This document shows positions 35,465 to 44,579 of a stretch of DNA of 64,000 nucleotides, one piece after another. The stretch is taken from the NCBI GenBank assembly GCA_017512555.1, contig JAFWFE010000035.1, positions 1-64,000 of the forward strand. The letters are read 5' to 3'. The stretch comes from Solobacterium sp. (lineage in GTDB: Bacteria > Bacillota_I > Bacilli_A > Erysipelotrichales > Erysipelotrichaceae). The notes beneath the pieces were generated by a model, which saw nothing but the letters and a program-made list of their open reading frames with translations, ran no database searches and was not told the origin of the DNA. Position 1 is the stretch's first letter, and every line of letters begins with the position of its first letter. The position numbers and the translations under genes were made by a program.

Positions 35465-36598
35465 TTATTCGGATAAGATACCCTTACACCAGGTATGGAT
35501 CACTTCAAACTGCTGATCCAGTATGACAAGATCTGCGTCATGGCTGATTTCAATACTGCCGAGATGATCATCTTCTTTAAGCAGTTGTGCCGGATTGACC
35601 GTACAGGAGCGTATGGCCTTTACCGGATCAACCTCACAATCCCGGATCAGACGTCTTAAACCTTCATTGAACTTCAATGTACTGCCGGCCAGAGTATCTG
35701 TATCTTTCAGATAGGCGGCGCCGTTATCCTTCAGGGTAACGATCTGATCCCCAAAGAGATACTCTCCGGCTGGCAAGCCTTTGCAGGAAAGAGAATCACT
35801 GACCATGACCGGGGCAGATATACTCTTGGCATGATAGAAGATATGCAGAGCGTCTGGTGATACGTGAAGACCATCCGCGATGATCTCCGAGGGAAGATCA
35901 TGCATACGCAGGGCAGCACCGCTGACTCCGATCTCACGGTGATGGAAAGGGGATTGGCGGTTAAATGTATGGGTGATGGATGAAACTCCGTCTTTTACGG
36001 CTTTCTGGATTTCCGCGTAATTTGCCGCGGAATGGCCTGCAGAGACGATAATACCGCGATCTCTGCAGAAACAGATCAGCGTATGTTCCGTATCCATTTC
36101 CGGCGCTACAGTCACAATACGGATGAGATCTCCGTAATCCCGGTATAATTCTTCGAATTCCGTGATCTCCGGTCTGCGGATATACTGTCTGTCCTGGGCA
36201 CCGGCGTAGTCAGGATTCAGGTAAGGCCCTTCGAGATGTACACCCAGGATCCGTGCCCCGTTCTGATCATTTACAGCCTTGCGTACCGTATCCAGAGAAC
36301 TGCGCATGTTATCCACGGACGCAGCCGCAAGCGTAGGCAGAAAACCGGTAACTCCTTCTTTGAGAAGTTGTTTCTGCCAGTGTTTTAATCCTGTGATATC
36401 TGCCTGTAACGTATCATAGCCATAGGCACCATGGGTATGGATATCAATAAATCCCGGAAGAATGCACGCGTCTCCGTAATCCTGGTCCGGCTGTTTCTCT
36501 CCATAGTCAAAAAGATGAATGATATGTCCATCATTCATCTCTATCTGAGCTTTGACAAACTGATCTCTGATCCAGATCTGACGGCTCTGTATAATCAT
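35465..36598 (-). CDS. nagA: N-acetylglucosamine-6-phosphate deacetylase
   Basis: 377 residues, an amidohydrolase-fold enzyme. His-Thr-His-Gly-Ala-Tyr-Gly (about 52-58), Glu in Leu-Glu-Gly-Pro-Tyr-Leu-Asn, and His-Ser-Ala-Ala-Asn provide metal sites; Ser-Asp-Ser gives the catalytic Asp. It removes acetate from GlcNAc-6-P, feeding wall recycling or amino-sugar catabolism. No nagB is nearby. It overlaps the upstream GIY-YIG-like gene by four bases, so the three leftward genes form an operon. The glucosaminidase at 508 could supply substrate, though it is unlinked. Confidence 0.93.
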   Translation of the reverse strand: MIIQSRQIWIRDQFVKAQIEMNDGHIIHLFDYGEKQPDQDYGDACILPGFIDIHTHGAYGYDTLQADITGLKHWQKQLLKEGVTGFLPTLAAASVDNMRSSLDTVRKAVNDQNGARILGVHLEGPYLNPDYAGAQDRQYIRRPEITEFEELYRDYGDLIRIVTVAPEMDTEHTLICFCRDRGIIVSAGHSAANYAEIQKAVKDGVSSITHTFNRQSPFHHREIGVSGAALRMHDLPSEIIADGLHVSPDALHIFYHAKSISAPVMVSDSLSCKGLPAGEYLFGDQIVTLKDNGAAYLKDTDTLAGSTLKFNEGLRRLIRDCEVDPVKAIRSCTVNPAQLLKEDDHLGSIEISHDADLVILDQQFEVIHTWCKGILSE

Positions 36599-37230
36599 TT
36601 TTTCTGCATCCTTTTTTCTCTGGCTTCTTTGAAGGAAATCATATACGGAATACCATCATACATCCGGATCAATCTTTCCTGGGTTTCGTTCATATTATCT
36701 TCCGTGCATGGAAGAACTTTAACATAGGCGTATTTCCCGTTCTGCAGGTCTTCATATGCCCGGGAGATTGACTTGTTTGTCAGTACATTGAATACTTCTT
36801 TATTTATATTACGGGAACTGCCGACATAGGCTTTCTCATAACTGTCATAATTCGCGTCTTTCACCGGCTGGTCATAGACGGTAATGACATAACAACCCGG
36901 TTTCGCTTCACCATCCGCCTGATACTGATCCTTGAATGCGGAAGAATCCACCCATTCGTTCTTGTCCGAACTTTTTACGGAAGCGTCTTTGGTTTTCTCG
37001 CTGATGACATACGCCGCAATCAGGGCAATCATTTCCAGCAGAGATGCCAGGGGATAGAAGTAACTTTCAACGCAGACAGCGGTAAGCAGGGCAATCGTCA
37101 TCACGAGGGCACTCGTACGATGATGTCTGCCTACCTTCATATATATAATGATACCGATAATGGCCAGGATCACACAGAGGATAAACCCCAGCGGGATACC
37201 TTGTATGACTTCTTGATTCAATACTTCCAT
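36595..37230 (-). CDS. membrane-anchored GIY-YIG-like protein
   Basis: 211 residues. Two or three membrane helices in the first 80 residues, a short Lys/Asp/Ser linker (about 78-105), then a GIY-YIG-like core: Gly-Cys-Tyr-Val-Ile-Thr-Val-Tyr near 112 and Ala-Tyr-Val-Gly-Ser-Ser near 133, with Asn-Glu-Thr-Gln-Glu-Arg near 184. The Arg that normally follows Tyr-Val-Gly-x-Ser by several residues (Asn-x-x-x-Arg) is not found; the text there is Asn-Ile-Asn-Lys-Glu-Val. Related soluble GIY-YIG proteins of Bacillota have the same core. Nuclease activity is doubtful. It lies 12 bases after the DUF1846 gene. Confidence 0.65.
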   Translation of the reverse strand: MEVLNQEVIQGIPLGFILCVILAIIGIIIYMKVGRHHRTSALVMTIALLTAVCVESYFYPLASLLEMIALIAAYVISEKTKDASVKSSDKNEWVDSSAFKDQYQADGEAKPGCYVITVYDQPVKDANYDSYEKAYVGSSRNINKEVFNVLTNKSISRAYEDLQNGKYAYVKVLPCTEDNMNETQERLIRMYDGIPYMISFKEAREKRMQKK

Positions 37231-37242
37231 GGTTTTCTCTTT

Positions 37243-38730
37243 CTATTTCCGGTGATACAGCTTCTTGTGCTGGTATACAGGATCAAAGGTGACATTTACA
37301 CCAAGTTTACGGAATACTTCGGCATCTTCCAGGGGAAGGATCACTGTACAGTGTGCCTCAGAACCTTTCAGGTCATTCAGGTGAGACATTGCGCTGGCGG
37401 TAATCTTGTTATCCTTGGCGGTAATAGCGAGGGCAATCAACAATTCATCACTGTGTAGACGCGGATTGTGGTTGCCAAGGTTGTTGATCTTCAGATCCTG
37501 AATCGGTGTGACATAGGATGGATCAATCAACAGGGTATCCTTAGGAATATTGCCCAAAGCCTTGATGGAATTGATGATCACGGCAGCGGATGGCCCGAAC
37601 AGAGAAGATGTTTTCCCTGTAACGATACGTCCGTCCGGAAGCTGAAGGGCAATGGCCGGTGCTCCTGTGACTTCTGCCTTGTTTCGGGCAGTAACAGTAA
37701 CCGCGCGGTCTTCCGGGGTGATGCCGAGTTCATTCATCAGGAACTCGATCTTGGTTACGGCAGAGGCTGGTACACGTTCTGCCTTGGCATCCACCAGTAC
37801 ATGATAGTAGCGGCGGATCACTTCATCTTTGGCAGCTTCTACAGCAGCGTCGTCGTCAACGATACAGAAACCCACCATGTTTACTCCCATGTCGGTAGGA
37901 GACTGGTATAATTGCTTGTTCTGGATTCTGGTGATGATCCGGTTCAATACCGGGAAAATCTCAACATCACGGTTGTAGTTTACGGCTTTCACACCGTAAG
38001 CTTCCAGATGATAAGGATCGATCATATTGACATCGTTGAGGTCTACGGTGGCGGCTTCGTACGCAAGATTGACCGGATGATGCAGGGAGAGATTCCAGAC
38101 CGGGAAGGTCTCAAATTTGGCATAACCGGACTGTATACCGCGGATCTGGTCATGATACAGCTGGGAGATACAGGTAGCCATCTTTCCGGAACCCGGACCT
38201 GGCGCAGTAACAACGATCAGACGATGTGAAGTCTGAATATAGTCATTCTTTCCGAGACCGTTCTCAGAAACGATGAAATCCAGATCGGTAGGGTAACCCG
38301 GAATAGAATAATGTTTATAGCAGGGAATACCCGCAACCTGCAGCTGATGCATAAAGGAATCCGCAGAAGGCTGATGTTCGTACTGCGTGATCACAACACT
38401 GCCGACAAACAGTTCCAGAGATTTGAAGGCATCGATCAGACGGAATACTTCCTGGTCATAACTGATGTCCAGATCACCTCTGGTCTTGGACTGTTCTATA
38501 TTATTTGCGTTGATGCAGATCACCATCTCTACATCTTCTTTTAAATCACAGAGAAGACGGATCTTGTTGTTTGGTTCATACCCCGGAAGTACTCTTGAGG
38601 CATGATAATCATCAAAGATCTTGCCTCCGAATTCCATGTAGAGTTTTCCCTCAAACATACCAATACGTTCAAGTATCTTGTTTCTCTGCAGTTCAAGATA
38701 TTTTTCGGAATCAAATGCTATTTTCTTCAT
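37243..38730 (-). CDS. DUF1846 family protein
   Basis: 495 residues, matching the DUF1846 family in size and in landmarks: an N-terminal Ala-Phe-Asp-Ser-Glu-Lys-Tyr-Leu, a Gly-Pro-Gly-Ser-Gly-Lys motif near residue 182 resembling a P-loop, and Arg-Leu-His-Ser-Asp-Glu-Leu-Leu near 425. A structure of this family is known, but its reaction is not established. It heads the leftward operon with the GIY-YIG-like gene and nagA. Extended -10 TGC-TATACT lies 20 bases upstream, and an AGGGGC site precedes the ATG. Confidence 0.88.
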   Translation of the reverse strand: MKKIAFDSEKYLELQRNKILERIGMFEGKLYMEFGGKIFDDYHASRVLPGYEPNNKIRLLCDLKEDVEMVICINANNIEQSKTRGDLDISYDQEVFRLIDAFKSLELFVGSVVITQYEHQPSADSFMHQLQVAGIPCYKHYSIPGYPTDLDFIVSENGLGKNDYIQTSHRLIVVTAPGPGSGKMATCISQLYHDQIRGIQSGYAKFETFPVWNLSLHHPVNLAYEAATVDLNDVNMIDPYHLEAYGVKAVNYNRDVEIFPVLNRIITRIQNKQLYQSPTDMGVNMVGFCIVDDDAAVEAAKDEVIRRYYHVLVDAKAERVPASAVTKIEFLMNELGITPEDRAVTVTARNKAEVTGAPAIALQLPDGRIVTGKTSSLFGPSAAVIINSIKALGNIPKDTLLIDPSYVTPIQDLKINNLGNHNPRLHSDELLIALAITAKDNKITASAMSHLNDLKGSEAHCTVILPLEDAEVFRKLGVNVTFDPVYQHKKLYHRK

Positions 38731-38749
38731 ATTGCGGAGCCCCTATAAG

Positions 38750-38758
38750 AGTATAGCA
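38750..38758 (-). promoter_or_regulatory. extended -10 promoter of the DUF1846 operon
   Basis: On the minus strand, TGC (38758-38756) followed by TATACT (38755-38750). No convincing -35 is seen. Confidence 0.5.
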
Positions 38759-38808
38759 GAATCTGAGGCTTTTTTGACGATAAGTTGTATACGCAATCAA
38801 TTCTTACC

Positions 38809-38875
38809 TGAAAAATGTAAATGTTTTCATTAAATAATGTAAAAATTTGCGAAAATATGCATGAATTGATAATAA
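38809..38875 (+). promoter_or_regulatory. AT-rich control region and promoter of the opp operon
   Basis: An inverted repeat TGAAAA (38809-38814) and TTTTCA (38824-38829) lies upstream of -35 TTGCGA (38847-38852), a 17-base spacer and -10 TAATAA (38870-38875). Direct TTGTAA repeats follow. The whole 236-base gap between the divergent operons is AT-rich and otherwise empty. The repeat is a candidate operator; it does not match the CodY or CcpA consensus well. Confidence 0.45.
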
Positions 38876-38966
38876 AAGGTTGTAATATTGTCCGAAAAGT
38901 TGTAAATTCACAGTATGTTACCTTCCGCTTACTATGCGCGGAATGACAGAAAAAAGGGGGACGCAA

Positions 38967-39890
38967 ATGCTAAAGTACATATTGAAAAGACTTGCGATAG
39001 GTTTGGTCACATTGCTTATCCTGTCTACAATAACATTCTTCGGCGTCAGAGCCATGCCTGGTGATCCTTTTGAACAGGATAACAAGGTTATGTCTCCGGA
39101 AACATACCAGGCGCTGCAGGAAAAGTTTCATTTAGATAAGCCTTTATCTGAGCAGTATGTCATTTTCCTGAAAAATGCCATCCATGGAGATTTCGGCGAA
39201 TCTATTTCAAAGAAAGGAAAGCTTGTTTCTGATATCATCGCACTTCGTTTTCCGGTTACGGCAAAACTGGGGTCTATTGCATTTGTGGTCGCGATGTTGA
39301 TCGGACTAACGCTGGGAATTATCTCGGCACTAACAAAACATCGATGGGTGAATAACCTGATCACGCTGATTGCAACACTGGGTGTATCTATCCCGGGCTT
39401 CCTGTTTGCCTTGCTGATCATGATCGTCTTTGCTGTAAAACTGAAATGGCTGCCGATCGTTGGTCTCCAAGGCCCGGAATATTATATTTTGCCGGTAGCG
39501 GCTCTGTCACTCGGACCGATTTCTTCGGTTACCCGTCTTACCAGAAGCTCGCTGCGTGACGTCATGCATGAGGATTACATTACACTGTCCAGAAGTAAGG
39601 GAAATAAAGAGTTCCGTACAATTGTACTGCACGGTCTCAAGAACGCGCTTCTGCCTGTAATTACTCTTGCCGGTCCGTTGTTTGCCGGTATGATCACCGG
39701 TTCCCTGGTTATTGAAACATTGTTCTCGGTTCCGGGTATCGGTGCGGAATTTACCAACAGTATCACCAATCGTGACTATACACTGGTCATGGCTTTGACG
39801 ATTCTGTTTGGTACATTGGTTATTATCATGAATCTTGTGTCCGATGTTGTCGCGGCTATCGTAGACCCCCGGATCAAGTTAGGAAAGTAG
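38967..39890 (+). CDS. oppB: oligopeptide ABC transporter permease OppB
   Basis: 307 residues from the ATG at 38967, behind AAAAGGGGG. Six membrane helices and the binding-protein-dependent transport signature with the EAA-like loop (Ser-Arg-Ser-Lys-Gly near 210). It forms the inner-membrane channel with OppC. First gene of the operon, 10 bases before oppC. Confidence 0.93.
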   Translation: MLKYILKRLAIGLVTLLILSTITFFGVRAMPGDPFEQDNKVMSPETYQALQEKFHLDKPLSEQYVIFLKNAIHGDFGESISKKGKLVSDIIALRFPVTAKLGSIAFVVAMLIGLTLGIISALTKHRWVNNLITLIATLGVSIPGFLFALLIMIVFAVKLKWLPIVGLQGPEYYILPVAALSLGPISSVTRLTRSSLRDVMHEDYITLSRSKGNKEFRTIVLHGLKNALLPVITLAGPLFAGMITGSLVIETLFSVPGIGAEFTNSITNRDYTLVMALTILFGTLVIIMNLVSDVVAAIVDPRIKLGK

Positions 39891-39900
39891 GGCAGCGGAT

Positions 39901-40827
39901 ATGAGTGAAAACAGATTAGAATATACAGATGATCTTTTCGATAAACTGCCTGAAGAGGATAAGAACTCTGAGTTTATTGCGATTGCCAGTAAGACGTTCG
40001 CAAGAGATGCCTGGGACAGATTCAGAAAGAACAAGCTTGCTCTTTATGGTCTGGTCTTCCTGGTCATCATGATTATCCTTGCGATTTTTGTCCCCATCCT
40101 GGCTCCGTATGAATTCGATACACAGGATATGGTCAATCGTAATGCCATGCCCAGTCTTCAGCATTTCTTCGGCACTGACAAACAGGGAAGAGATATCTTC
40201 GTCCGTGTCATGTATGGTGCGCGTATTTCTCTGTCTATTGGTTTCTCTACAGCTGCGATCAACCTGGTGATTGGTATTCTCTACGGTGGTATCTCCGGCT
40301 ATGTCGGCGGCAGAGTTGACATGGTCATGATGCGTATTATCGATATTATCTACGCTGTTCCTTCTCTGATTTATGTTGTATTGATCCTGCTGGTCTTCGG
40401 TGACAGTATCGGAAGTATGATGCTTGCCATCTGTCTGACTTCCTGGATCGGTATGGCCCGTCAGGTACGAGCACAGGTCATGTCCCTGAAAGAGATGGAA
40501 TTCGCTCTGGCAGCCAGAGTTATCGGTGCCAGTGACAAAAGAATCCTTCTCAAGCATCTGATTATTAACGCATTAGGTCCGATCATTGTCTCCCTGACCA
40601 TGATGGTTCCGGCAGCCATCTTTACCGAATCCTTCCTCAGTTTCGTCGGTATCGGTCTGAATCCGGCAATCCCGAGCTGGGGCAAACTGGCAAATGACTG
40701 CCGTGCTCTGATCTTTACACAGCCGATCCAGATCATCTGGCCGGTCGGCGCGATCTGTCTGACGATCCTTGCGCTGAACTTTGTCGGTGACGGTATCGGT
40801 GAAGCATTCCAGGCAAGAACAAGGTAG
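39901..40827 (+). CDS. oppC: oligopeptide ABC transporter permease OppC
   Basis: 308 residues. A hydrophilic N-terminal arm (about 1-45), six membrane helices and an EAA loop with Ala-Ala-Arg-Val-Ile-Gly-Ala. It has the Phe-Gly-Thr-Asp-Lys-Gln-Gly-Arg-Asp motif (about 82-90), typical of OppC/DppC. Partner of OppB. It ends 10 bases before oppD. Confidence 0.93.
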   Translation: MSENRLEYTDDLFDKLPEEDKNSEFIAIASKTFARDAWDRFRKNKLALYGLVFLVIMIILAIFVPILAPYEFDTQDMVNRNAMPSLQHFFGTDKQGRDIFVRVMYGARISLSIGFSTAAINLVIGILYGGISGYVGGRVDMVMMRIIDIIYAVPSLIYVVLILLVFGDSIGSMMLAICLTSWIGMARQVRAQVMSLKEMEFALAARVIGASDKRILLKHLIINALGPIIVSLTMMVPAAIFTESFLSFVGIGLNPAIPSWGKLANDCRALIFTQPIQIIWPVGAICLTILALNFVGDGIGEAFQARTR

Positions 40828-40837
40828 GTGAGTGAAT

Positions 40838-41839
40838 ATGGCATTATTAGAAGTTAAAAATCTAAGTACGGAATTCACTACCGCACAGGGAAATGTCCTG
40901 GCTGTACGTGATGTATCGTTCCAGGTAGATCAGGGTGAAGCCCTGGGTATCGTCGGTGAATCCGGTTCCGGAAAGAGCCAGACGATGTATTCCATTATCG
41001 GATTGCTGGCAGACAACGGTATCATCACAAGCGGTGAAGTTACCTTTGACGGTCAGAATATCTCGCGGAGTCAGTTTAAGACAAAGAAAGACTATGACAA
41101 CTTCATGCGTCAGTTCCGCGGTAATTCCATGGCGATGATCTTCCAGGATCCGATGACCTTCCTGAACCCGGTAATCAAGATTGAAACACAGCTTGTCGAA
41201 CCGCTGATGAATCATACAAAGATGAACCGGTCAGAAGCCAGAGAAAGAGCTCTTGAGTTGATGCGTAAGGTTGGTATTCCTTCACCGGAAAAACGTATTG
41301 AACAGTATCCGTTTGAATTCTCCGGCGGTATGCGTCAGAGAATTGTCATCGCTATCGCGCTGGCCAACAACCCCAAGCTGATCATTGCGGACGAACCGAC
41401 AACTGCTCTGGACGTTACGATCCAGGCACAGGTACTGGAACTGATCGATGAACTGAAAGTACAGGGCAATTCCGCGATCATCATGATCACGCATGACCTT
41501 GGTGTTGTTGCCAAACTGTGTGACCGTATCGCTATCATGTACGGCGGCAAGATCGTTGAAATCGGTACGGACAAGGATATCTTCTATGATCCGAAACATC
41601 CGTATACCAAAGGTCTGCTGAACTGTATTGCCAATCCTGAGGATGATGACGAAGATGAACTTCGTCCGATTCCGGGATCTCCGCCGGATCTGCTGAATCC
41701 CCCGAAAGGCTGCCCGTTTGTGGATCGTTGTGAAGAGGCGATGAGAATCTGTAAGAATTATCCGCCGGAAGTCACGGTATTCAGCAATACACACCAATGT
41801 TCCTGTTGGTTATTACATGAAAAGGCGGTGGCGAAATGA
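40838..41839 (+). CDS. oppD: oligopeptide ABC transporter ATPase OppD
   Basis: 333 residues from the ATG at 40838, behind AGGTGAGTG; a GTG at 40832 is in frame. Walker A Gly-Glu-Ser-Gly-Ser-Gly-Lys-Ser, signature Phe-Ser-Gly-Gly-Met-Arg-Gln-Arg, Walker B with Ala-Asp-Glu-Pro, and the Opp C-terminal region with Cys-Pro-Phe and further cysteines (possible iron-sulfur cluster in OppD/F types). It pairs with OppF, so the broken oppF matters for its function. It overlaps oppF by four bases (ATGA). Confidence 0.93.
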   Translation: MALLEVKNLSTEFTTAQGNVLAVRDVSFQVDQGEALGIVGESGSGKSQTMYSIIGLLADNGIITSGEVTFDGQNISRSQFKTKKDYDNFMRQFRGNSMAMIFQDPMTFLNPVIKIETQLVEPLMNHTKMNRSEARERALELMRKVGIPSPEKRIEQYPFEFSGGMRQRIVIAIALANNPKLIIADEPTTALDVTIQAQVLELIDELKVQGNSAIIMITHDLGVVAKLCDRIAIMYGGKIVEIGTDKDIFYDPKHPYTKGLLNCIANPEDDDEDELRPIPGSPPDLLNPPKGCPFVDRCEEAMRICKNYPPEVTVFSNTHQCSCWLLHEKAVAK

Positions 41840-42812
41840 GTGAGAATGCAATTCTTGAAGTCAAGAATCTGAAAACATACTTCGATGTTACAAAGGGAAT
41901 CTTTACCCGGAAACAGATCGTTAAGGCTGTAGATGACGTATCCTTCGATGTAAAGGAAAACGAAACCTTCGGTCTTGTCGGTGAATCCGGCTGTGGTAAG
42001 ACTACTCTGGGAAGAACAATTGTAAAACTGTATGACCCGGTTTCCGGATCCATTACCTTCCAGGGTCAGGATATTGCCAAACTCAAGGGTAAAGACCTGA
42101 CGAAATTCCGTAAAGATATGCAGATGATCTTCCAGGATCCGTACGCATCCCTTAATCCGAGAATGACTGTCGGTGAAATCATCAAGGAACCGATGATCAT
42201 TCATAACATCTATAACACCGATCAGGAAAGAGAAGACAGAGTTGTCGAACTCTTAAGGATCGTTGGCTTAAAACCTGACCACATCCGCCGTTATCCGGCA
42301 GAATTCTCCGGTGGTCAGAGACAACGTATGGTATTGCCAGAGCTCTGGCAGTCGATCCGAAATTCATCGTATGTGATGAACCAATCTCTGCTCTGGATGT
42401 TTCCATCCAGGCACAGGTAGTCAACCTGCTGAAAGAGATTCAGAAGGAAATGGGCTTATCTTATCTGTTTATCGCTCATGACCTTTCCATGGTTAAGCAC
42501 ATCTCGGATCGTATCGGTGTTATGTATCTGGGTCATCTGGTCGAATGTGGTCCTTCCAATGATGTATACCACAGACCGCTGCACCCATACACTACGGCAT
42601 TATTATCCGCAATTCCGATTCCGGATCCGGACACAGCCAAGGCGAAGAGAAGAATCGTACTGGAAGGGGAAATACCCAGTCCGATCAATCCGCCGGAAGG
42701 CTGTCCGTTCTGCACACGTTGTCAGAAGGCAACAGAACGTTGCCATGTTGAACGGCCGCAGATGATCCAGGTAGGAACCCGAACAGTCGCATGTCATCTT
42801 TATGAAAGGTAA
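41836..42812 (+). pseudogene. oppF: oligopeptide ABC transporter ATPase OppF, frameshifted
   Basis: The first 165 or so codons read a normal OppF: Walker A Gly-Glu-Ser-Gly-Cys-Gly-Lys-Thr and signature Phe-Ser-Gly-Gly-Gln-Arg-Gln-Arg. At 42329-42331 the frame shifts; it then hits a stop at 42418-42420. The other frame resumes at once with Ile-Ala-Arg-Ala-Leu-Ala, Walker B Cys-Asp-Glu-Pro, Ala-Leu-Asp-Val-Ser and runs intact to 42812. Adding one G between 42330 and 42331 (making ATG-GGT-ATT) restores a 325-residue protein. This fits either a sequencing error in a short G run or a true deletion. Confidence 0.88.
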
Positions 42813-42823
42813 GGGGAAAAGAA

Positions 42824-44494
42824 ATGACAAAGTACGTTAAAAGATTAACTGCAGGACTGATGGCTTTGGCTTTAGTCGCCTGCTCCAACGGCGGAGGCTC
42901 CGCTGCTACACCGACTCCTGCGTCCACTTCCGGAACAGAAACCCAGGCTCCGGCAGCTGAACCTGGTTACAAGACAACATTTACGTTTGCCATCGGCGGT
43001 GAACCGACATACCTGGATCCTTCCAGAACAGGTGATTCTGTAACTGCTGAAGTAACAAACCAGATCTGGGATACACTGTTTATCCTTGGTGAAGATGGTT
43101 CACCGGTTCCTTCTAACTGTATCGACTGGTCTGTCAGTGATGATGGTCTGACTTATACATTCAAGCTTGATCCAAACGGCAAATGGAGTGACGGAGAACC
43201 TCTGACTGCTGAACACTATGTCTTCGGTATCAAGCGCTGCATCGGTATGGGTTATGACAACGTCGGCTTCCTTGAATTCATCACAAAGTATGTCAAGAAT
43301 GCGGAAGCGCACGTACTGGATGATGTTGCGAACATGGATGATGTCGGTGTAAGAGCTGTTGATGACTTCACACTTGAAATCGAACTGTTCACATTATGTC
43401 CGTTCTTCACATCTCTGACGCCTGCAATCGTCTATGCTGCACAGCGTCCGGAATTCTCTACAGAACATGATTCCGAATGGTCTTCCACACCTGGTTATCC
43501 GACCACCGGCGCATTCTATCCGACAAAGATCGATGCTGCTTCTGAATTCATTCTGAAGAAGAACGAAAACTTCGCGCATGCAGACGATGTTACTGTTGAT
43601 GAAATGATCATCAAGGTAATGCCTTCCATGGAAGCTTCCCAGATGGCATTCCGTACAGGCGAGATCGACTATGATACATCCGCAGGTTCTGATGTCGTCA
43701 ACATCCCTGACCTGAAGGATAATATCATTATTGCCGGCAACGTCAACTACTACATGAGCATTAACTGCTATGAAGGCAATCCTGCTCTGAATGATGTAAG
43801 AGTACGTCGTGCGATGCAGCTTGGTATGGATCGTTCTGCATTCGTCACAGCTCTTGACGCCGGCGATGTCTTCTATGAACTGAATGGATTTATCCCTCAT
43901 GGTCTGCCGGGAATCAACGGTGACTTCCGTACAGAATCCGACAACACGGAAAAACTCGTGTACACTGACAAGGATGAAGCGAGAGCTCTGATGGAAGAAG
44001 CAGGATTCAGTGAGACAAATCGTCTTGCTCTGGAATACTCCTACAACCAGAACTCCATGCATGATACCGTTGCTGCTGTTATTACAGAACAGCTGAAGGA
44101 TATCTACATCGATGTAACTCTGAAGACATCTGAATTACGTACATTCTTCGATGACCGTTCTTATGGCCGTTATGATATCTGCAGAAATGCGTATTCCGCA
44201 GACTACATGGATCCGTACAACTTCATGGCTTTGATGGATACATCCAACAACACCAGAGGTATCTTCTTCGGTGATGATTACTATAACCAGCAGCTGGCAG
44301 AAACCTTCAATATGACAGGTGACGAACGTCTCCAGGCATTCCACGATCTTGAACATTACGCGATCGCTGAACAGTGCTGGAACTGCCCGTTATTCGGTTA
44401 TGGTGATGTTTCTCTGCAGAAGACAGGTACAACAGGTGTTATCGTCAATCCTCAGGGAACACATTACTTCATGTATGTGAAGTGTCCTGAATAA
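42824..44494 (+). CDS. oppA: oligopeptide-binding lipoprotein OppA, first copy
   Basis: 556 residues. Lipobox Leu-Val-Ala-Cys20, a low-complexity Ala/Thr/Pro linker (about 24-46), then a family-5 solute-binding domain with Tyr-Leu-Asp-Pro, Leu-Thr-Tyr-Thr-Phe-Lys and Trp-Ser-Asp-Gly. It would capture peptides outside the membrane and deliver them to OppBC. It is closely similar to the next gene along the whole length. It starts 11 bases after oppF. Confidence 0.93.
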   Translation: MTKYVKRLTAGLMALALVACSNGGGSAATPTPASTSGTETQAPAAEPGYKTTFTFAIGGEPTYLDPSRTGDSVTAEVTNQIWDTLFILGEDGSPVPSNCIDWSVSDDGLTYTFKLDPNGKWSDGEPLTAEHYVFGIKRCIGMGYDNVGFLEFITKYVKNAEAHVLDDVANMDDVGVRAVDDFTLEIELFTLCPFFTSLTPAIVYAAQRPEFSTEHDSEWSSTPGYPTTGAFYPTKIDAASEFILKKNENFAHADDVTVDEMIIKVMPSMEASQMAFRTGEIDYDTSAGSDVVNIPDLKDNIIIAGNVNYYMSINCYEGNPALNDVRVRRAMQLGMDRSAFVTALDAGDVFYELNGFIPHGLPGINGDFRTESDNTEKLVYTDKDEARALMEEAGFSETNRLALEYSYNQNSMHDTVAAVITEQLKDIYIDVTLKTSELRTFFDDRSYGRYDICRNAYSADYMDPYNFMALMDTSNNTRGIFFGDDYYNQQLAETFNMTGDERLQAFHDLEHYAIAEQCWNCPLFGYGDVSLQKTGTTGVIVNPQGTHYFMYVKCPE

Positions 44495-44514
44495 AAAAAC
44501 TAACTTCGGTATAG

Positions 44515-44547
44515 AGACAGGACCGGATCTTAGTGAAGGTCCTGTCT
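44515..44547 (+). other. stem-loop between the two oppA genes
   Basis: A perfect 10-bp stem (44515-44524 with 44538-44547) with a 13-base loop and no T-run after it. It is not a strong terminator; it could protect the upstream mRNA or reduce read-through into the second copy. Confidence 0.6.
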
Positions 44548-44579
44548 GCATATACAAATCTAGAGAAAGGGGAAAGTAA

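Noticed and set aside
38731-38966. Riboswitch in the opp upstream region
   Set aside because: The stretch is AT-rich with only short repeats; no stable multi-helix fold recognised.
43394-44062. Minus-strand open frames inside both oppA genes (also 45168-45815)
   Set aside because: They are repeated only because the two oppA genes are duplicates; no independent support.
44495-44579. Strong terminator between the oppA copies
   Set aside because: The stem is good but there is no T-run; listed as a stem-loop instead.
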